64,000 nucleotides of DNA from Neoceratodus forsteri (GCA_016271365.2 CM028136.1:465432001-465496000); one strand, 5' to 3'; counted from the stretch's first letter, positions 31,561 through 43,690 are shown. A program made the numbers and translations. The notes: generated by a model not told the origin, from the letters alone.

Positions 31561-32269
31561 CCATGCACAGCAATCTTCTCTGACTCCCTTAGTGACCACT
31601 TCCCACTGTATTGCATTTGGAGCAATATCTTCCCTAGAGTCCCTCCGACTCCTGATTACCCAGACTAGGGACTACTTGTAGCTAAACAATAATGCCTTCC
31701 TGGAAGATCTCTCCTGTGTGAACTGGAAGAGCATTGAGACCATGCAGGACATTAATCTTGCCCTTGACTTTCTGCTTAACAACTTCTTCGCTGTAATGAA
31801 TAGTACAAAGGAGGTTAAAAGACCTCTGCTCAAAATGGCTTACCCCTTCCCTTCATAATTTAATGAAACAGAGGGAACGGGCATGGGGTGTGTATAAAAC
31901 AGCTGGACAACTTCAAGACTGGCATATAAGCAATTGTGAAATAACTGTAAGTAATCACCAATCAAGGCCAAGACAGACTATATGAAGAACAACCTACAAA
32001 ACCACAAGTGCTTTGGGGCTCAAATTAACCATCTTCTATAAGGACGGATAGTCACATCAACACGGGGAAATCCAAATTGAGAAGGAATACATAAATGACC
32101 CACTACAAATTGCTGAAGAATTTAACAGATTCTTCACAAATTTGGATGCTTAAAAAATACCCTTCCTCCAACCCCCCCCCCCTTCACCCAATCCTCTGGT
32201 CAATCACCCCAATTCTCACTTCAAGCTGATCACTAGAAAGGAATTCCTGGAACAGCTACTCAAGATAAA

Positions 32270-33585
32270 ATCTGACAAGACAGCTGGTCACAATGGCCTG
32301 GATCCTAGGCTTCTAAAGCTTATTGCCCCAGTAATGGCCTACCCACTGACCAAACTGTTTAACTTGTCCCTGCTCCAAGGGGGGGTCCCCCCCAAACATG
32401 GAAAGTGACCCATGTTGTCCTGGTCCATAAAGAAAGGAGCAATGAGCAAATTGAGAACTATAGACCCATTTCATTACTTAGCACACTTTCAAAAATACAA
32501 GAAAGGCTAATATACAACCATCACCCTACATCAAATCTTATTTCATGCTCACCATTGCTCAGCATGGCTTCCAAAAGCACAACAGAACTGATACAGCACT
32601 TGTTCATTTCACCAGACATCATCAGGGCCATTGACAACAAAAAACCACTGGAGCTATATTTATAGATCTAACCAAGGCTTTTGATCTGGCTAACCATGAA
32701 CTCCTGCTATCCAAAATGAAGATCCTGGGACTAGATCAGCTACCCTATACCTGGTTGAGGAGCTATCATACGGACCGTAGCCAATCCCTAAAATGGGGCA
32801 GCAGCCTATCCTCAAAATGTGGTCTATATGAAGGAGTACCACAAGACTCCATTTTAGGGCCTCTTCTCTTCTCACAATTTATCAATGAACTCCTCTGTAG
32901 CCAGGCCCAAGCATTATTATATGTAGATGATGCTGTACTCTACAGAACTGACACTGATGTAAAATTAATCAAAGCCAGCCTAAATGCAGAATTTGCACCA
33001 CTTCAAAACTGGCTAGGGGCTAATCACCTTGTCTTGAATACCAATAAAACAAAGGTAATGATCCTCAAATCCAGGAAACTAGGTACAGACAGGGCTGAAT
33101 CCCTCAGCATCTTCACTATCAGGGGAGTGAAACTTGAGAAGGTAAACAACATCAAGGATCTGGGAGCCCTTATGGATCAAAAGCTTTCCCTTAGACCCCA
33201 AGAGGACCATGCAGTTAGGTTAGTCTCCCAAAAACTTAGCCTACTAGTCTGGCTCAGGGCTTACCTCACAAAAGAGGCCTGCCTCTCAATAGCCTGCTCA
33301 CTACTACTACCAGTGCTTCTATACGGAGCTCCCATTCTCTTCACACTTAGGGAAACTGACAAAACTACACAACTATACAACAGACTAGGCAGGTTCGCTG
33401 CAGGTATTAATGGGCAGGAACACCACTGCACTGTCCTTGCCTCCCTAAATTGGCCTACTCTTGAAGAGAGGATAAACCACCCCATGCTTTGCCTTACATA
33501 TAAAATCCTAAGTGGTTCCCTTCCTAGCCTCAAGAGTATAGTGGCAAAAAGATTGTATAAGAGAAATCTCCACTCCTTTGTCTAG
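32270..33585 (+). pseudogene. LINE reverse transcriptase and C-terminal domain
   Basis: Blocks in order: DKTAGHNGLDPRLLK (32275), LFNLSLLQGG (32355), NYRPISLLSTLSK (32455), DLTKAFDLANHELL (about 32665, after a frame change), then a 289-codon open stretch 32716-33585. That stretch carries EGVPQDSILGPLLFSQFINE, the catalytic LLYVDDAVLYR (about 32920), NTNKTKVMIL, the KDLGALMDQKLS block and RLGRFAAGING. GVPQ-D replaces the usual GVPQ-G. The catalytic aspartates are intact. The C-terminal LWS-like block (about 33655) is out of frame. Confidence 0.8.
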
Positions 33586-34003
33586 CCTCTCTTGAAAGTT
33601 CCCAAAGCCAGGACCGCAACTGGACAACAATCTTTCCTGAATAAAGCCACACTGCTCTGGAGCAAGCTCCTAGTCCCTACACAGGGGGTTTACCTCACTA
33701 GGATCATTTAAAACTCTTGAAAAAGAGAACTTTCCCCATAAAAACATGCACTTGTGCATGATGTGAGATAGATATGGAGACTGTCACCTCATTTGTTTCC
33801 CCTTCCTCAATAACTAAGGAACCTAAACTGTATGTCATTACTGTTATGTCCAACTACTGCATTATTGCACTTTTAACCTCATTTGATGTGCTGTACACCC
33901 TTATATAAAGCAATTAACTGTACTGTTGTTCACTTGTCAACCATCCTCTTGTATATCCCTTGTGTATCTCGAAAATTGTCTTCCTTGTAATAGGGAAAGG
34001 GAA

Positions 34004-34196
34004 AGTTGTTTAACCAAGAAAGGCACACTAAGTTGAAACTTGTTTCCAGGTGTGACCTGGGAGCACAAGGAAGTTAAGCGACTTGCTTATGGTCACACAG
34101 TATGTAAGTAGGGGCTGTGGGATTCTAACCCAGGTCTCCAGGTTTGCAGATCAGTTTCCTAAACCACAGCACTATACTGCCTCCCAGTGAATTCCT
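34004..34196 (-). mobile_element. CORE-SINE, near-complete
   Basis: On the minus strand: head GGGAGGCAGTATAGTGCTGTGG and GGGTTAGAATCCCAC (a tRNA-like B-box region), CORE CATACTGTGTGACCATAAGC then AAGTCGCTTAACTTCC, then LINE-type tail TGACCTGGGAGC... in inverted form, GTGTGCCTTTCTTGGTTAAACA. It lies in the 3' UTR of the LINE 30871-34292, so it is younger. The head corresponds to the MIR start in sequence and layout. Confidence 0.75.
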
Positions 34197-34299
34197 TTTC
34201 TCTGCTTTATGTAACTAATTCCGGGTCACACCTGAAAAAGGAACATCCATCTCAGTGAGCCCACCTGGTTAACAAAATTCAATAAATAAAATAATCAAA

Positions 34300-34497
34300 G
34301 GACACAGAGTACTTAGAATAGCTCTAGAAGAGGACAATCAAAATGGTACACAGCAAGAAAGGAACTATGTGAAAAGACTAGTTGACCTGAACATGTACTC
34401 CCTAGAGGCCAAAAAGGAAAAGGGAGACATGACTGAAACATTCAAATACCTTAGAGAACTGTTCAGTCAATGTGAGGGGTTTCCGACAAGAAGATAC
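34300..34497 (+). mobile_element. CR1 LINE fragment
   Basis: The translation EEDNQNGTQQERNYVKRL, DLNMYSLEAKKEKGDMTETF and KYLRELFSQ matches the C-terminal part of CR1 ORF2 (compare the RERGDMIETFK block at about 39580 on the minus strand). It is short and truncated on both sides, ending where DIRS-like sequence begins. Confidence 0.65.
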
Positions 34498-34800
34498 AAA
34501 TGAAAGATATGTACTTACTATAAATGTTGATCTTTCAGAACACCTTCACCATTGATTACCACTTATGAGTCTGGGCCAGAGGCACTAGGACCCCATGTGA
34601 GCAAAGCTTTCAGCCAGAGGGCCAGCCATAGCTAATGAGCATGGCAACTGCATACTCCTTCCACCGTGGTGCGTGCACTAATCAACAGCAATTGTTGACT
34701 CCCTCACCAACCTCAGCTCTGTTTGCCAGGAGAGAAAAAAGTGGGGGAAATGTTAAGAGAGGGCTAAGAATGTCCCTATCCCAAAGAGATTGGTAAAGAA
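34498..34800 (-). mobile_element. Isolated DIRS terminal repeat
   Basis: GATATGTACTTACTATAAAT, GTTGATCTTTCAGAACACC and TTCACCATTGATTACCAC align with the inverted form of the DIRS internal complementary region at 50853-50975. It is therefore a left ITR of the same DIRS family as element D. No DIRS coding sequence follows, so it is a solo end. Confidence 0.55.
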
Positions 34801-35562
34801 TACAGGAAATACAAATTAACAACAAAATAACACCTGATTACCAACCTTTAAAAAGTGAACAAGGGCACAAAAGTGTCCCAAAGGGGTAGTAGAGTATGGA
34901 ACCAGAGCCTCACACCATTAGTGAGACAGAAAATGGATACAGTGGTGTAGTGGTGGGGGGTGGGCAGGTCAGGCCAATACCCAACTGTCATTTTAGATCT
35001 GTTGGGAAATTTGCACTGAAGTCATTTAATTGGAAAACGGAGCTTATAGAATTATCAAAATTCATTAAGAATTTTCTATCTGACTTTATTGCTTTATCTA
35101 CAAAAGTGGTACGTGTGATGTAATAGAAATGAACTGTCATCTTTCAAGGTTTTGTCATTGGTGCATGGTGGTCTACCTGTGCATGGCAATATCATAATAA
35201 GCAGAGAATGTGGACAGAGCAAAGCAGTTACCTCTCTGTTAATCCTCCGCTCCGCTACACGCTCACCTCTCATTTGATCCTCCATTCTACTATACGGTGT
35301 CATTTGTCTTGCTCCACTACTTGTGATTCCTGCTGTGCTCCTCTGCTCCAGACAAAATAGGCATACTCTGCTCTGCCCACACTATCTGCTTAAAATGACT
35401 GGATACCTATTACTCAACAAATATGAGCATAGAGTACACGGACCTGTACACCTTACTATGATGGATCAATGGATCTAACCCTAAGGATATTTTTACAACC
35501 CTAACTACGACTATTATAGAACAGTAGAATCCCACCTGTTGCCTTGGCTTCATTGTATTCCT
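34801..35562. other. Unassigned DNA
   Basis: A tract rich in GGAGC/GCTCC words (35240-35360: CCTCCGCTCCGCTACACGC, GTGCTCCTCTGCTCCAGACA) resembles one at 36325-36415 (CCGCTCCAGATAGAATAGGG). The pair may be the two ends of a hAT-like element, but I could not pair the termini. Nothing coding is seen. Confidence 0.3.
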
Positions 35563-35962
35563 TTGAAGGGACAGTAAACATTGCAGGGGTCACTCAAATT
35601 GTGAAAGCCCATGAAATGATATTTCAAATGAGGCACTGGACATCCTTGCATGTATCAGAAGTCCTGAGATATGACTAATTAATCTGCAAATCAAAACAAG
35701 GCAGCAGCCATTTTAAAACAGGAAGTGATGTCACTGAAGGGCAGGCTGCATGTTGTTAATTACAGCTTGCCACTCAGGAACATCACTGTTGGTCCCATGA
35801 TTCAATGAAATGGCTGCTACCTTGTTTTGATTTACTGCTGATTTAGCTATTCATAACTCAAGACTCCTGACATCTATAAGTAAGCCCAGTACCTCAATTG
35901 AAAGATCTTTGTATGGGCTTTCACAATTTGAGCGACCCCTGCAATGTTTACTGTCCCTTTAA
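35563..35962. mobile_element. T2-type MITE, 400 bp
   Basis: The left end TTGAAGGGACAGTAAACATTG and the right end CAATGTTTACTGTCCCTTTAA are inverted repeats. TTAA is intact on the right and mutated to TTGA on the left. The inverted similarity continues inward: GGGCTTTCACAATTTGAG pairs with CTCAAATTGTGAAAGCCC, and CAAAACAAGGCAGCAGCCATT pairs with AATGGCTGCTACCTTGTTTTG. No coding capacity. Confidence 0.85.
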
Positions 35963-37020
35963 TATGTTTTCATGTGTCCTGCTAAGCTGGCATTTCAAAT
36001 TCTCAAATGTCCCTATTCCAACAGAAATCAGTTCATCACATTCTTTCTCATAACTTCCCTCTTCTAGGTCGTCATACTGGTTCCTCACAATCACCACGCA
36101 TCTGCACTTATCATTCTTTATAAAAAAAAACTTCTGTGTAAACTCCATGGCCGAACACATGTATGCAAGAACAAACAGAAAAAGATCCAATAAAAACAGC
36201 AATAACTGGTTTATTGCCATTTTTGCCGGATCTTCTTCTGTATACTTGTTGTTATGCAAATACAATAAAAACAAAGCACTTTCTCCGTGCTATAAAGGAG
36301 TGGGCCGGGTATATCCGATCCCCACTCTGCTCCAGCAACTCTCCCGATCCACCGCTCCAGATAGAATAGGGATGCTCAGCTCCCTGCTCCTCTCTTGCTC
36401 CATTCTGCTCACACTCCCTAAGTAAGTGCTACCAGGGCATGTTGAGGACTGAGAAACTTTCTGTCAGACCTATGTTTTTGTCCCACTATGCCACTGGATG
36501 GATAGTGGTCTTAAAAGGCAGCAGCCCTGAAGCATGTGGCTCTGGATTGAATAGCTAAGAGGAGAATGTCCAGAGTTGGGACCCCCTTGCAAATGAGATG
36601 GCACAATGTGCCAAAAAAGGAATGAAACACATAGACTCCTGGTAAAACTAAACCTCATGCTACCAGGGTATACTGTTTGAACAACGAACCCCCCCCCCCA
36701 CAGTGAATCCATTACATCGACAATGACCCTTTCAACATACATAGTGTCAAACGGTATGTGTAGTGATGTATGGATACAGTGACTCTGCTGTAAGCCACTC
36801 TCCCCTGTAATACACCCCCCTAGAAGTTGACATTAATTCCAGGGGATGTGTGGGGCAGAGCCCCCTGCAAACAGTTGGAAGAATCCCATCACGCTGCAGG
36901 TCATTAATGCATTTGCCGGCGATGTGATCGCTGTCAGCGAAATGCTGTCAATGTAAAGTCCGTCGACAACTTTGTTGTCGATACAACTTGGTGGAACCTC
37001 TACCAGACAGAGGATTATTG
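35963..37020. other. Unassigned DNA
   Basis: An open minus-strand stretch at 35948-36274 has no recognisable domain. The GCTCC-rich tract at 36325-36415 is noted above. Around 36820-37010 a moderately GC-rich block (GCCGGCGATGTGATCGC, GTCGACAACTTTGTTGTCGA) contains a short perfect palindrome at about 36962-36980. Confidence 0.3.
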
Positions 37021-38870
37021 ATTCATTCATTTATTTATTGAACATCTCAGAGAATACTTTTGAGTACAAGTGCATTTTTTACAAGGTTCCATGTTAATAA
37101 CAGAGATTGCAAGGCAACATAAATACAGTAAGCGAGTTCCAGTGGAATGAAGTCAAACAAGTACAATATACTGTATAGCAGGTTGAATTAGCATCTGTTA
37201 TATTTAGCAGGAGTCAACCTTCTATACATATTCACATCTGATAGAATTAGTGCGGACAGCTTACTCTTCAACACAATACTACTGACAATCAGCTGTCCAT
37301 TACTTTTCACTATCTGTTTATTTTCACTGATTGTCAGCAATAGCCAATATAGCGAAAATAAACAGATAGTGAAAATAATCTTCTGTACAGCAGTCAAACA
37401 AGTAAAAATAAATAGGTTAGATCAATTGCATACAATTTTATAATAAGGCAGGTAAACAGAAACAGTGTAAAACAAGCACAGTAATGGTACATGGCCACAG
37501 AGTCAGAGTCTGATACAGTTCAAAGTGAATACCACGAGGGATTTAGGATGATTAGCAGTTACAGTTGTACTGAACTGTTAGGGTTGAATAGTCAGAAACT
37601 TTTCCCCTTTTTTTCCCATCTATACATCTGAATTTTGAACAGGTATGCTGTTAGGAATTAAACTGGATAGAAGTACTCAAATCTGCAGAAAGGAATACAT
37701 ATTAAATTGAGCTCAGAAATCTCTGTGTACTGATTGTCTGAGACTTGGTTATAGCTGTTACTGTATGAAAGCACTGCCAATGGCTAAACACAAGTCCCTG
37801 CCAACTGTAGAGCTCATGTAGTAATAAGATATTGGTGGTTAAAGCACGAGACATCCGCACACCCAGAAGTAACAGCCAAGTGCCTTTCAGCCTCTGGGTG
37901 TGTGTGTATCTCAGTACTACCAACACACAGCCATGTCTTATTGCTTATGTAGAATGCTCCCCCCCACACAGAATGGTAACATGGAATACATGATTTCAAA
38001 ATTCTTCAGAACTTTGAATTCATATATTCCTTGTTACCATTTCATATGTGTGTGGGTGGCATATCTACTACTAGAGTATCGCAGATATTTGAATTCTTCT
38101 ATTACATGGTAAACAGTCAAACAGTATACAGAATATGTTGAAAGGCTGATTACTAATAGGTGGCAGACATCTGTGAAGGGGTATTTTACATTATTTAGCA
38201 TCATTTTACCATAATTGTATAGAAAGTAAAAACTACTAGGGAGTTTGATTTTTAAAAGTTGCCTCGTGCCTTACAACAGCCCTAACCATGGGGTGAACCT
38301 ATGTCAACCAACTCCCTGTCACACCTTATTGATTAATTATAAAATGGGTCTGAAAAATCTTGTAGACTCATTGGTCAAAGCAGGCACATGACCAAATCCT
38401 GAACACATACAACTGATAAGGGTCTTGCTGATCAAATGTTTACTTTCTTTGAATCGAAATCATTTAAAAAAACTTTCAATAACAGATTAATTTGATAATC
38501 ACAGCAATGCACTTTGGGGCATGTGTAGTAGTGGGATTGACACACTTCTTGTATTTTTAAAGTCACTCAGCTGTGCCTCATGACACACCATAAAAGGCAT
38601 GTGCAAATCTCAGAACAACACACTCCTTGTCATGCATTATTGCTTAAATATTATATGCCATTCCCCACACAGCATGATATGTTACATGTGTAAACTGAAT
38701 TACAGGATAAAGCCCCACCACTTCTATAAAAAAATGAATTAACAGAACATGCTAATTTTGGTAAGAATATAGACAAACATCATTGTATCCTTCTGTTTTG
38801 GGTTGTGGCCAGGGTGCTCAATATCTGAAGCCTAAGCATATCTGGGAAGATTCATATTCATGGCACGTAT
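37021..38870. other. Unassigned A/T-rich DNA
   Basis: It opens with an ATTCATTCATTTATTTATTG run, which looks like a minus-strand LINE tail. An inverted repeat is at 37304-37378. The rest shows no domain. If the transposase fossil to the right had further exons, they should lie here on the minus strand; I could not identify any. Confidence 0.3.
37304..37378. repeat. Short inverted repeat
   Basis: TTTTCACTATCTGTTTATTTTC pairs with GAAAATAAACAGATAGTGAAAA across a 25-nt spacer. CTGACAATCAG occurs to its left as a second short hairpin partner of CTGATTGTCAG. Confidence 0.8.
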
Positions 38871-38871
38871 T

Positions 38872-39064
38872 TTATACCTTTTATAAAATGCCACACATCA
38901 TACAAGTGTCTTTTTTCAGGTTCCTGCTCCCTCAAATATTTCTGGATTTGTGGATGATGATCCATGACCAAGCTAGCTATAACAACCACTGATTTTCAAA
39001 TATTGCTTAAACCTCACTTTAGACCCTCCAGTTCCATGTGATATGGATATTTAACCTCATTGCT
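38872..39064 (-). pseudogene. DDE transposase fossil, third coding block (Kolobok-like)
   Basis: The minus-strand translation from 39064 begins SNEVKYPYHMELEGLK and, after two stops, continues VMDHHPQIQKYLRE and HLYDVWHFIKG. In the transposase family I recall, this region reads S-NEV-x-x-YHME-x-EGLKR ... VTDRHxQIxKYLRE ... YDVWH-x-KG, and the aspartate before RH or HH is the second catalytic acid. A pyrimidine-rich tract and AG (39065-39066) precede the block as an acceptor would. It is inactive. Family assignment is from memory and could be a neighbouring DDE superfamily. Confidence 0.6.
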
Positions 39065-39456
39065 CTTGCCAAAAAGAGGAAAAGGTAAATAGATAACTAC
39101 ACTGAGTTCATAATAAACAACATAAACAAATAATGAGAAAACGTATTTACGTTTCTTAATTGAGTTATTAATTTTAAGTTATAGACCAGCTATCAACAAT
39201 TATGGGATAAATGGCATATGCATATCATAGAATCATGGAAGCTTGATGGCAGAAAAGGACCATACTGGCCCCTCTAATTTGTCCTTTTTTTTCCCTCCCT
39301 ACACCTCCCCCTCCCTGCAAGCCCCCAACCCCCCGATACTCAGCCCCATATGCTTGTCCCTTGCCTGCTTGAATTCTTCCACCAATTTAGCCCCCACCAC
39401 TCCATCTGGTAGTCTGTTCCAGGGCTCCACCACCCTCTCTGTGAAAAAACGCACTC

Positions 39457-40942
39457 TCACATTGCTCCTGTATTTATTCCTTGCAATCTGAGGCTGTGCC
39501 CTCTAGTTTTGACCCCCTCCTGCCTCTTAAGTAAACCCTCTTCTCCCACTTTACTGAGCCTCTTTACACATTTAAAAGTTTCAATCATGTCTCCCCTTTC
39601 CCTCATCTCCAGCGTGTACAGATCCAGCTTCTTACACCTCTGCTTGTATGACTTACCCTGCACCATCTTGGTTGCCCTTCTCCGAACCCTCTCCAATGCA
39701 TCTATCTTGTGGAGATGTGGCCTCCAGAACTGAACCCCATACCCCAGGTGCAGCCTCACCATGGCTTTGTAAAGGGGCATTATTACCTCCCTCTTTCTGC
39801 TAGTAATGCTCCTGCCTATTCATGCCAACATTCCATTGGCCTTTCTCGCTGCCCTGCTACATTGTATTCCTACCTTAAGGTTCAAGGAGACTATGATCCC
39901 CAAATCCCTCTCCTGTTCTGTTAATTTCCTCCCCACCTAGGATGTACCCTGCTTTTCTGTTCCTACTCCCCAAGTGCATCACAGCACACTTCTTGGCATT
40001 AAATTTCAGCTGCTATGTCCCAGACCATTTTTCAAGTGTCTTTAAGTTCTCCTTCATGTCCTCCACCCCCTCTGGGTTGTCCACCTTATTGCATATTTTC
40101 ATATCATCAGCAAATGGGCACACTCTCCCCCTCAAACCCTTAGCTATATCACTGATGTAGATGTTGAAGAGAAGCGGACTCAAAACTGACCCCTGTGGCA
40201 CTCCACTCTTCACCTTTGCTGTCCCGGAGTGCACCTCGTTTAGCACCACCCATTGAGTTCTTCCTGACAGCCAGATTCCACCCAGCTTGTTATTTTCCTA
40301 CCCAACCCCAGGCTTTCCATCTTTCTTGCCAGCCTCCTATGGGGACAGTGTCAAAGGCCTTACTGAAGTCCAGATAGGCCACCTCCACTGCCCCCCCATG
40401 TCAATCACCTGAGTCACCCAATTAAAGAACCTAATTAGGTTTGTCTGGCAAGACTTCCCCCTCATGAAGCCATACTGTCAGCTGGCCTGCAAGCCACTCT
40501 TCTCCAGGAAATCCACCACCCTCTCCTTGATTAATGCCTCTATTACTTTCCCCACCACTGACATGAGGCTGGCAAGTTGGTCATTCCCCTTCACCACCTT
40601 ACTACCTCCCTTGTGTAAAGGCACTATGTCTGCCCTCTTCCAGTCCTCTGGCATGCTCCCTGTATCCAGGGACAAGTTGAAGAGCCTTGTTAAGGGTGCA
40701 GCCAACTCCTCCTTCAATTCCCTGATCACTCTGGGGTGTAACCCGTCAGGCCCCATTGCCTTGTCCACCCTCAGTCTATCTAGCTCTGTCCTAGCCCTAT
40801 ACACAGTGAATGGGCTCAGATCCACCCATTTACCCTCCTTCCCATTCGCCTTTAGCTCAGGTCCCCTACCATCTTCCTCCTTCGTGAATACCAAGCTAAA
40901 GTACTTATTTAATAACTCTACTTTTTCACAGTCCCTTTCCAA
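39457..40942 (-). pseudogene. CR1 ORF2 reverse transcriptase
   Basis: From 40942: LLNKYFSLVFTKE, then MGPDGLHPRVIRELK, LFNLSLDTGSMPEDWKRAD and IVPLHKGG (about 40620). After frame changes come SGVPQGSVLSPLLFNIYISD (40205-40145) and the intact catalytic CPFADDMKI (about 40115), then VRLHLGYGVQFWRPHLHKID and LERVRRRATKMV (39755-39660) and the REGDMIETFK block. This order is diagnostic of CR1. Frame breaks near 40480 and 40000 make it a pseudogene, but the catalytic residues remain. Confidence 0.85.
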
Positions 40943-41020
40943 TTTCTCCCTCCCTCCCTCCTCAGCCTAGTAATCCCCTGACATGCCCTTCTGTTCTCCC
41001 TCACATATCTGAAAAAGGTT

Positions 41021-41726
41021 TTATCCCCCCTTTTTGGTCTTTTTTGCTATTTTCTCCTCAGTATCTGCTTTTGCCCTTCTGATTTTCTTCCCTGCCATAC
41101 TCCTCTTTTCCCTATACTCTTCCTTATCTTCCTCGTTGTGTCCTCTTAAATTTTTTGAAAGCCCTCCTCCTTCCCCTGCCTGCCCCCACAACCTCCTTTG
41201 TAAACCAAAGCGATCTCCTCCCACTTTTGCTCTTCCTACTTTTTATGCACATTTCCACAGCTTTCAGTACCCCTCCCTTGATAGAGTGCCATAACACCTC
41301 CACTGCCTCTATATTCTCTGTACCCTCCATTGTCTTCTGTACTATCCTTCTCATCGTGTCAAAGTCTGTGGGTCTGAAGTCCGTGACTGTAGTACTGGTT
41401 TTACTTCTCTCCCTCCCTGCCCTGCCCTGACCCTGAACATTACTGTGCTGTAGTCACTGTTGCCCAGGCTTTTCCCACCTGCACCTCCTCCACACTCTCC
41501 CCCTATTTGTCAGGACTACATCCAGCAGGTTGTTGCCCTTTGACAGCTCCCTGACTAGCTGTTGAAGAAATACCCACTGAAGCACAGCTAGTATCTCCCT
41601 GCTCCCTGTTGATGCTGCAACTGGGATTTCCCAGTCTACATCTGGGAGGTTTAGGTCCCCTACTAGTAGTAACTCTCCTTTTAGGGCCAGCTTTGTGACT
41701 GCCTGAATTAATTGTTGATCATACTT
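41021..41726 (-). pseudogene. CR1 ORF2 endonuclease C-terminal half and linker
   Basis: The minus strand carries the GDLNLPDVDWEI motif (about 41660) and LLDVVL (about 41515). Later blocks are SLWFTKEVVGAGRGRRRAF and KKFKRT (about 41200-41130), YREKRSMAGKKIRRAKADTE and EKIAKKTK (41110-41030). These are the endonuclease end and the basic linker before the RT in CR1. Frameshifts separate them. Confidence 0.75.
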
Positions 41727-42269
41727 GTACTAGATTCACAGCTAGAATTTTCATTTTTTCCAAGTCCATCAAACTATACATGCTGTACTTGGCAGAGTGC
41801 CCGGGACTATTGCAGCATCCATCCCCGCCTAAATGAAGTCTGGTATCTGAGGTAATCAACCTTTCCAATACTTTTTCCTTTTCAGTGTTCCAAACATGAG
41901 CAATTGCTGGCTGTAAAAATTTACCAAAATGTTTGTATTAAGTAGTGTTTGAAAAGGTTGCTATGTTTGCCTGAGAAAGCAGCCTGATTACCTTCAATGG
42001 GGATGTACCACTGCAACCAATGGTCATAGACAACAGGATATTGCCAGCCGGAAATTTCCCAATGAAAGGCTATGACCTCCAAGTATTATCATAATCACAA
42101 TACTTACATTTTTGATTGCTTGTGATACAAGTTCATTTTTGGTTAGATATTCCTGCTTTACATTTCTCTTCACAATCAGGACAGGTCTTGAACAAAGAGA
42201 GGAGACAACTTTCAAAAACAACATATTTCTTCTCATTTAAAGGATTGAATGTGTGGTTTTCATCATGAA
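41726..42269 (-). pseudogene. DDE transposase fossil, second coding block (Kolobok-like)
   Basis: Minus-strand translation from 42269: HDENHTFNPLNEKKYVVFES, CLLSLFKTCPDCEEKC, then NQKCKYCDYDNTWRS-stop-P, GKFPAGNILLSMTIGCSGTS, QPAIAHVWNTEKEK and HLGGDGCCNSPGHSAKYSMY with SLMDL. The paired CxxC knuckles, a W-x-S-Q-P-like turn (Q now TAG) and GGDG-x3-SPGHSAKY fit the catalytic region of Kolobok-type transposases as I remember them, with the D in GGDG as first catalytic acid. Three in-frame stops occur. An AG acceptor precedes the block (42270-42271). It ends at the CR1 5' break. Confidence 0.65.
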
Positions 42270-42559
42270 CTGATAGGCTACAATGGAGATAAATACATTA
42301 AGTTTTGTTATGAAATCATAATGCTACATATTAATTATTTAAATCGACACCTATTAATTTGCATCTTATTAAATACATAGTCAGTGAAATACACCTAGGC
42401 TTGCATGCATAATAGAAGCACTGAATATGGAAATGATTGTGGAATGTGTGAAATTCAGCAGGGCACATGCCTGAGGATGCATGGATTTACACCAGAGAGG
42501 TCATATCAAATATAATTGTATTTTTCTCTCGGGAAAGAGAAAGATGAGGATTGTGGGTG

Positions 42560-43690
42560 TGTGTATGGGGGGGAGATATCAACAAATTCAATTTCAGCAA
42601 GGCCTTCGTAAACATTCCACTCAAAAGACTGGTTAACAAGTAAGGTAAATGGGGGTGGTGGGGTCACAAAATACAAAACTGGATTAGGAACTGGTTCAGG
42701 GGTCAGACAGTCGAGGGTGATGATAAATAGGATCAAATCATAGGACTGAGAGGTGACAAGTGGGCTGCATCAAGGAAAGGTACTGTAGCCAATCATTTTT
42801 ATTGTATTCATAAGTGACATAGCTGAGGACCTGGAAAAAATGTGGAGGATCCTAGGAAAGTGGGAGAAATGGTCCAAAGTGTATCAATTAAAATTTAATT
42901 TACAGCAGTGCAAAATCATACACATATAGCGCTAGAAACCGGAGTAGTGTCAGAGGTTGGGAGGGGATGGTTAACAAGGTGGGAAGAGATTTAAAGATAA
43001 TCATCTCCGATGATTTAAAGGAGGCCAAGCTGTGAAACAAGGTGATGGGGAGGGACAGCATATGTTGGTGTGCACAGAAAGGGTTATCAATAGAGGTGTA
43101 GGTAGGTGGTGATGCCTATGAACAAACACAATGTTGAGTCTGCCCTTGTTTAATGGTGAACAGTTCTGGAGGCTGCACCTTCGTAAAGTCATAGGAAAGG
43201 TGGAAGCGGTTCAGAGAAGGATGAGTAAGATGGATCTGGGATTGCACCACAATTTGAGGATGTATTATAAGTCCTCAGTACTTATATACAGGAAGAGAGG
43301 TGGGAATGGGTTGTTATTATAGAAACCTTAAAGAAATAAACTGCAAGGGAGTGATATCTGACAGTATAGGAGCTGTGCACAGACGAGGTGGCAAGATATT
43401 AAATAGTAAGGGGTCAGACTAAATGTGAATGTGAGGAAGGTTTTCTTATCAGAAAGGGTGGATAATGCATGGAATATCTTACCTCAGAAAGTACCGGGAG
43501 CAAGTAAAAAAAATGTATAGGAATTAAATCAAGTGTGGAATAGACTCAATGATATCCTACAGGTGCTAAGGATATGCTAAAGCCACTTAGAAAGTAGGAT
43601 CAGCATCCGTCAATGTAGGCAGGGTATACTAACAGACTAGGTGGGCATTGTGGTCATTATCTGTCGTATAGTACTATGTCACAATGGTAG
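42560..43690 (+). mobile_element. CR1 LINE, 5'-truncated and decayed
   Basis: Plus-strand fragments: NTIHFSKAFVNIPLKRLVNK-like sequence (about 42580-42640), TGLGTGSGVRQ-like and VFISDIAEDLEKMW (about 42805-42850), then PLFNGEQFWRLHLRKVIGKV (about 43140-43200) and KRRGGNGL. The end carries GGTGGGCATTGTGGTCATT, ATCTG-CGTATAGTACTATG (about 43635-43680), the usual CR1 3' terminus. It sits between two transposase coding blocks, in what would be an intron. Confidence 0.65.

Larger units (their letters stand above)
30871..34292 (+). mobile_element. CR1/L2-group LINE with 2A-like leader, full ORF2 length
   Basis: Order: 2A-like peptide (30877-30933), endonuclease (30990-31560), linker, RT (32270-33200), C-terminal domain to 33585, 3' UTR, and a tail GTAACTAATTCCGGGTCACA, CCTGGTTAACAAAATTC, AATAAATAAAATA ending near 34292. 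A CORE-SINE (34004-34196) sits in the 3' UTR. The tail is shared with the LINE at 27739-29097 and, in its last 60 bp, with the SINEs. Multiple frameshifts and stops make it inactive. Of the LINEs here it keeps the longest ORF2. Confidence 0.8.
39217..41726 (-). mobile_element. CR1 LINE, 5'-truncated in the endonuclease
   Basis: The minus-strand element ends at 39217 with CATGATTCTATGATATG, the typical ATTCTATG-type CR1 3' terminus. Going upstream it has the ORF2 C-terminus, RT, linker and part of the endonuclease (GDLNLPDVDWEIPVA near 41665-41620). The 5' break is at about 41726, next to the end of a transposase coding block. It is 2.5 kb and comparatively well preserved: long frames remain, with a handful of frameshifts. 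Confidence 0.85.

Noticed and set aside
35948..36274. 108-codon minus-strand frame with charged C-terminal half
   Set aside because: I considered a last transposase exon, but no motif, splice site or match to the recalled C-terminus was found, and it runs into the T2-type MITE.
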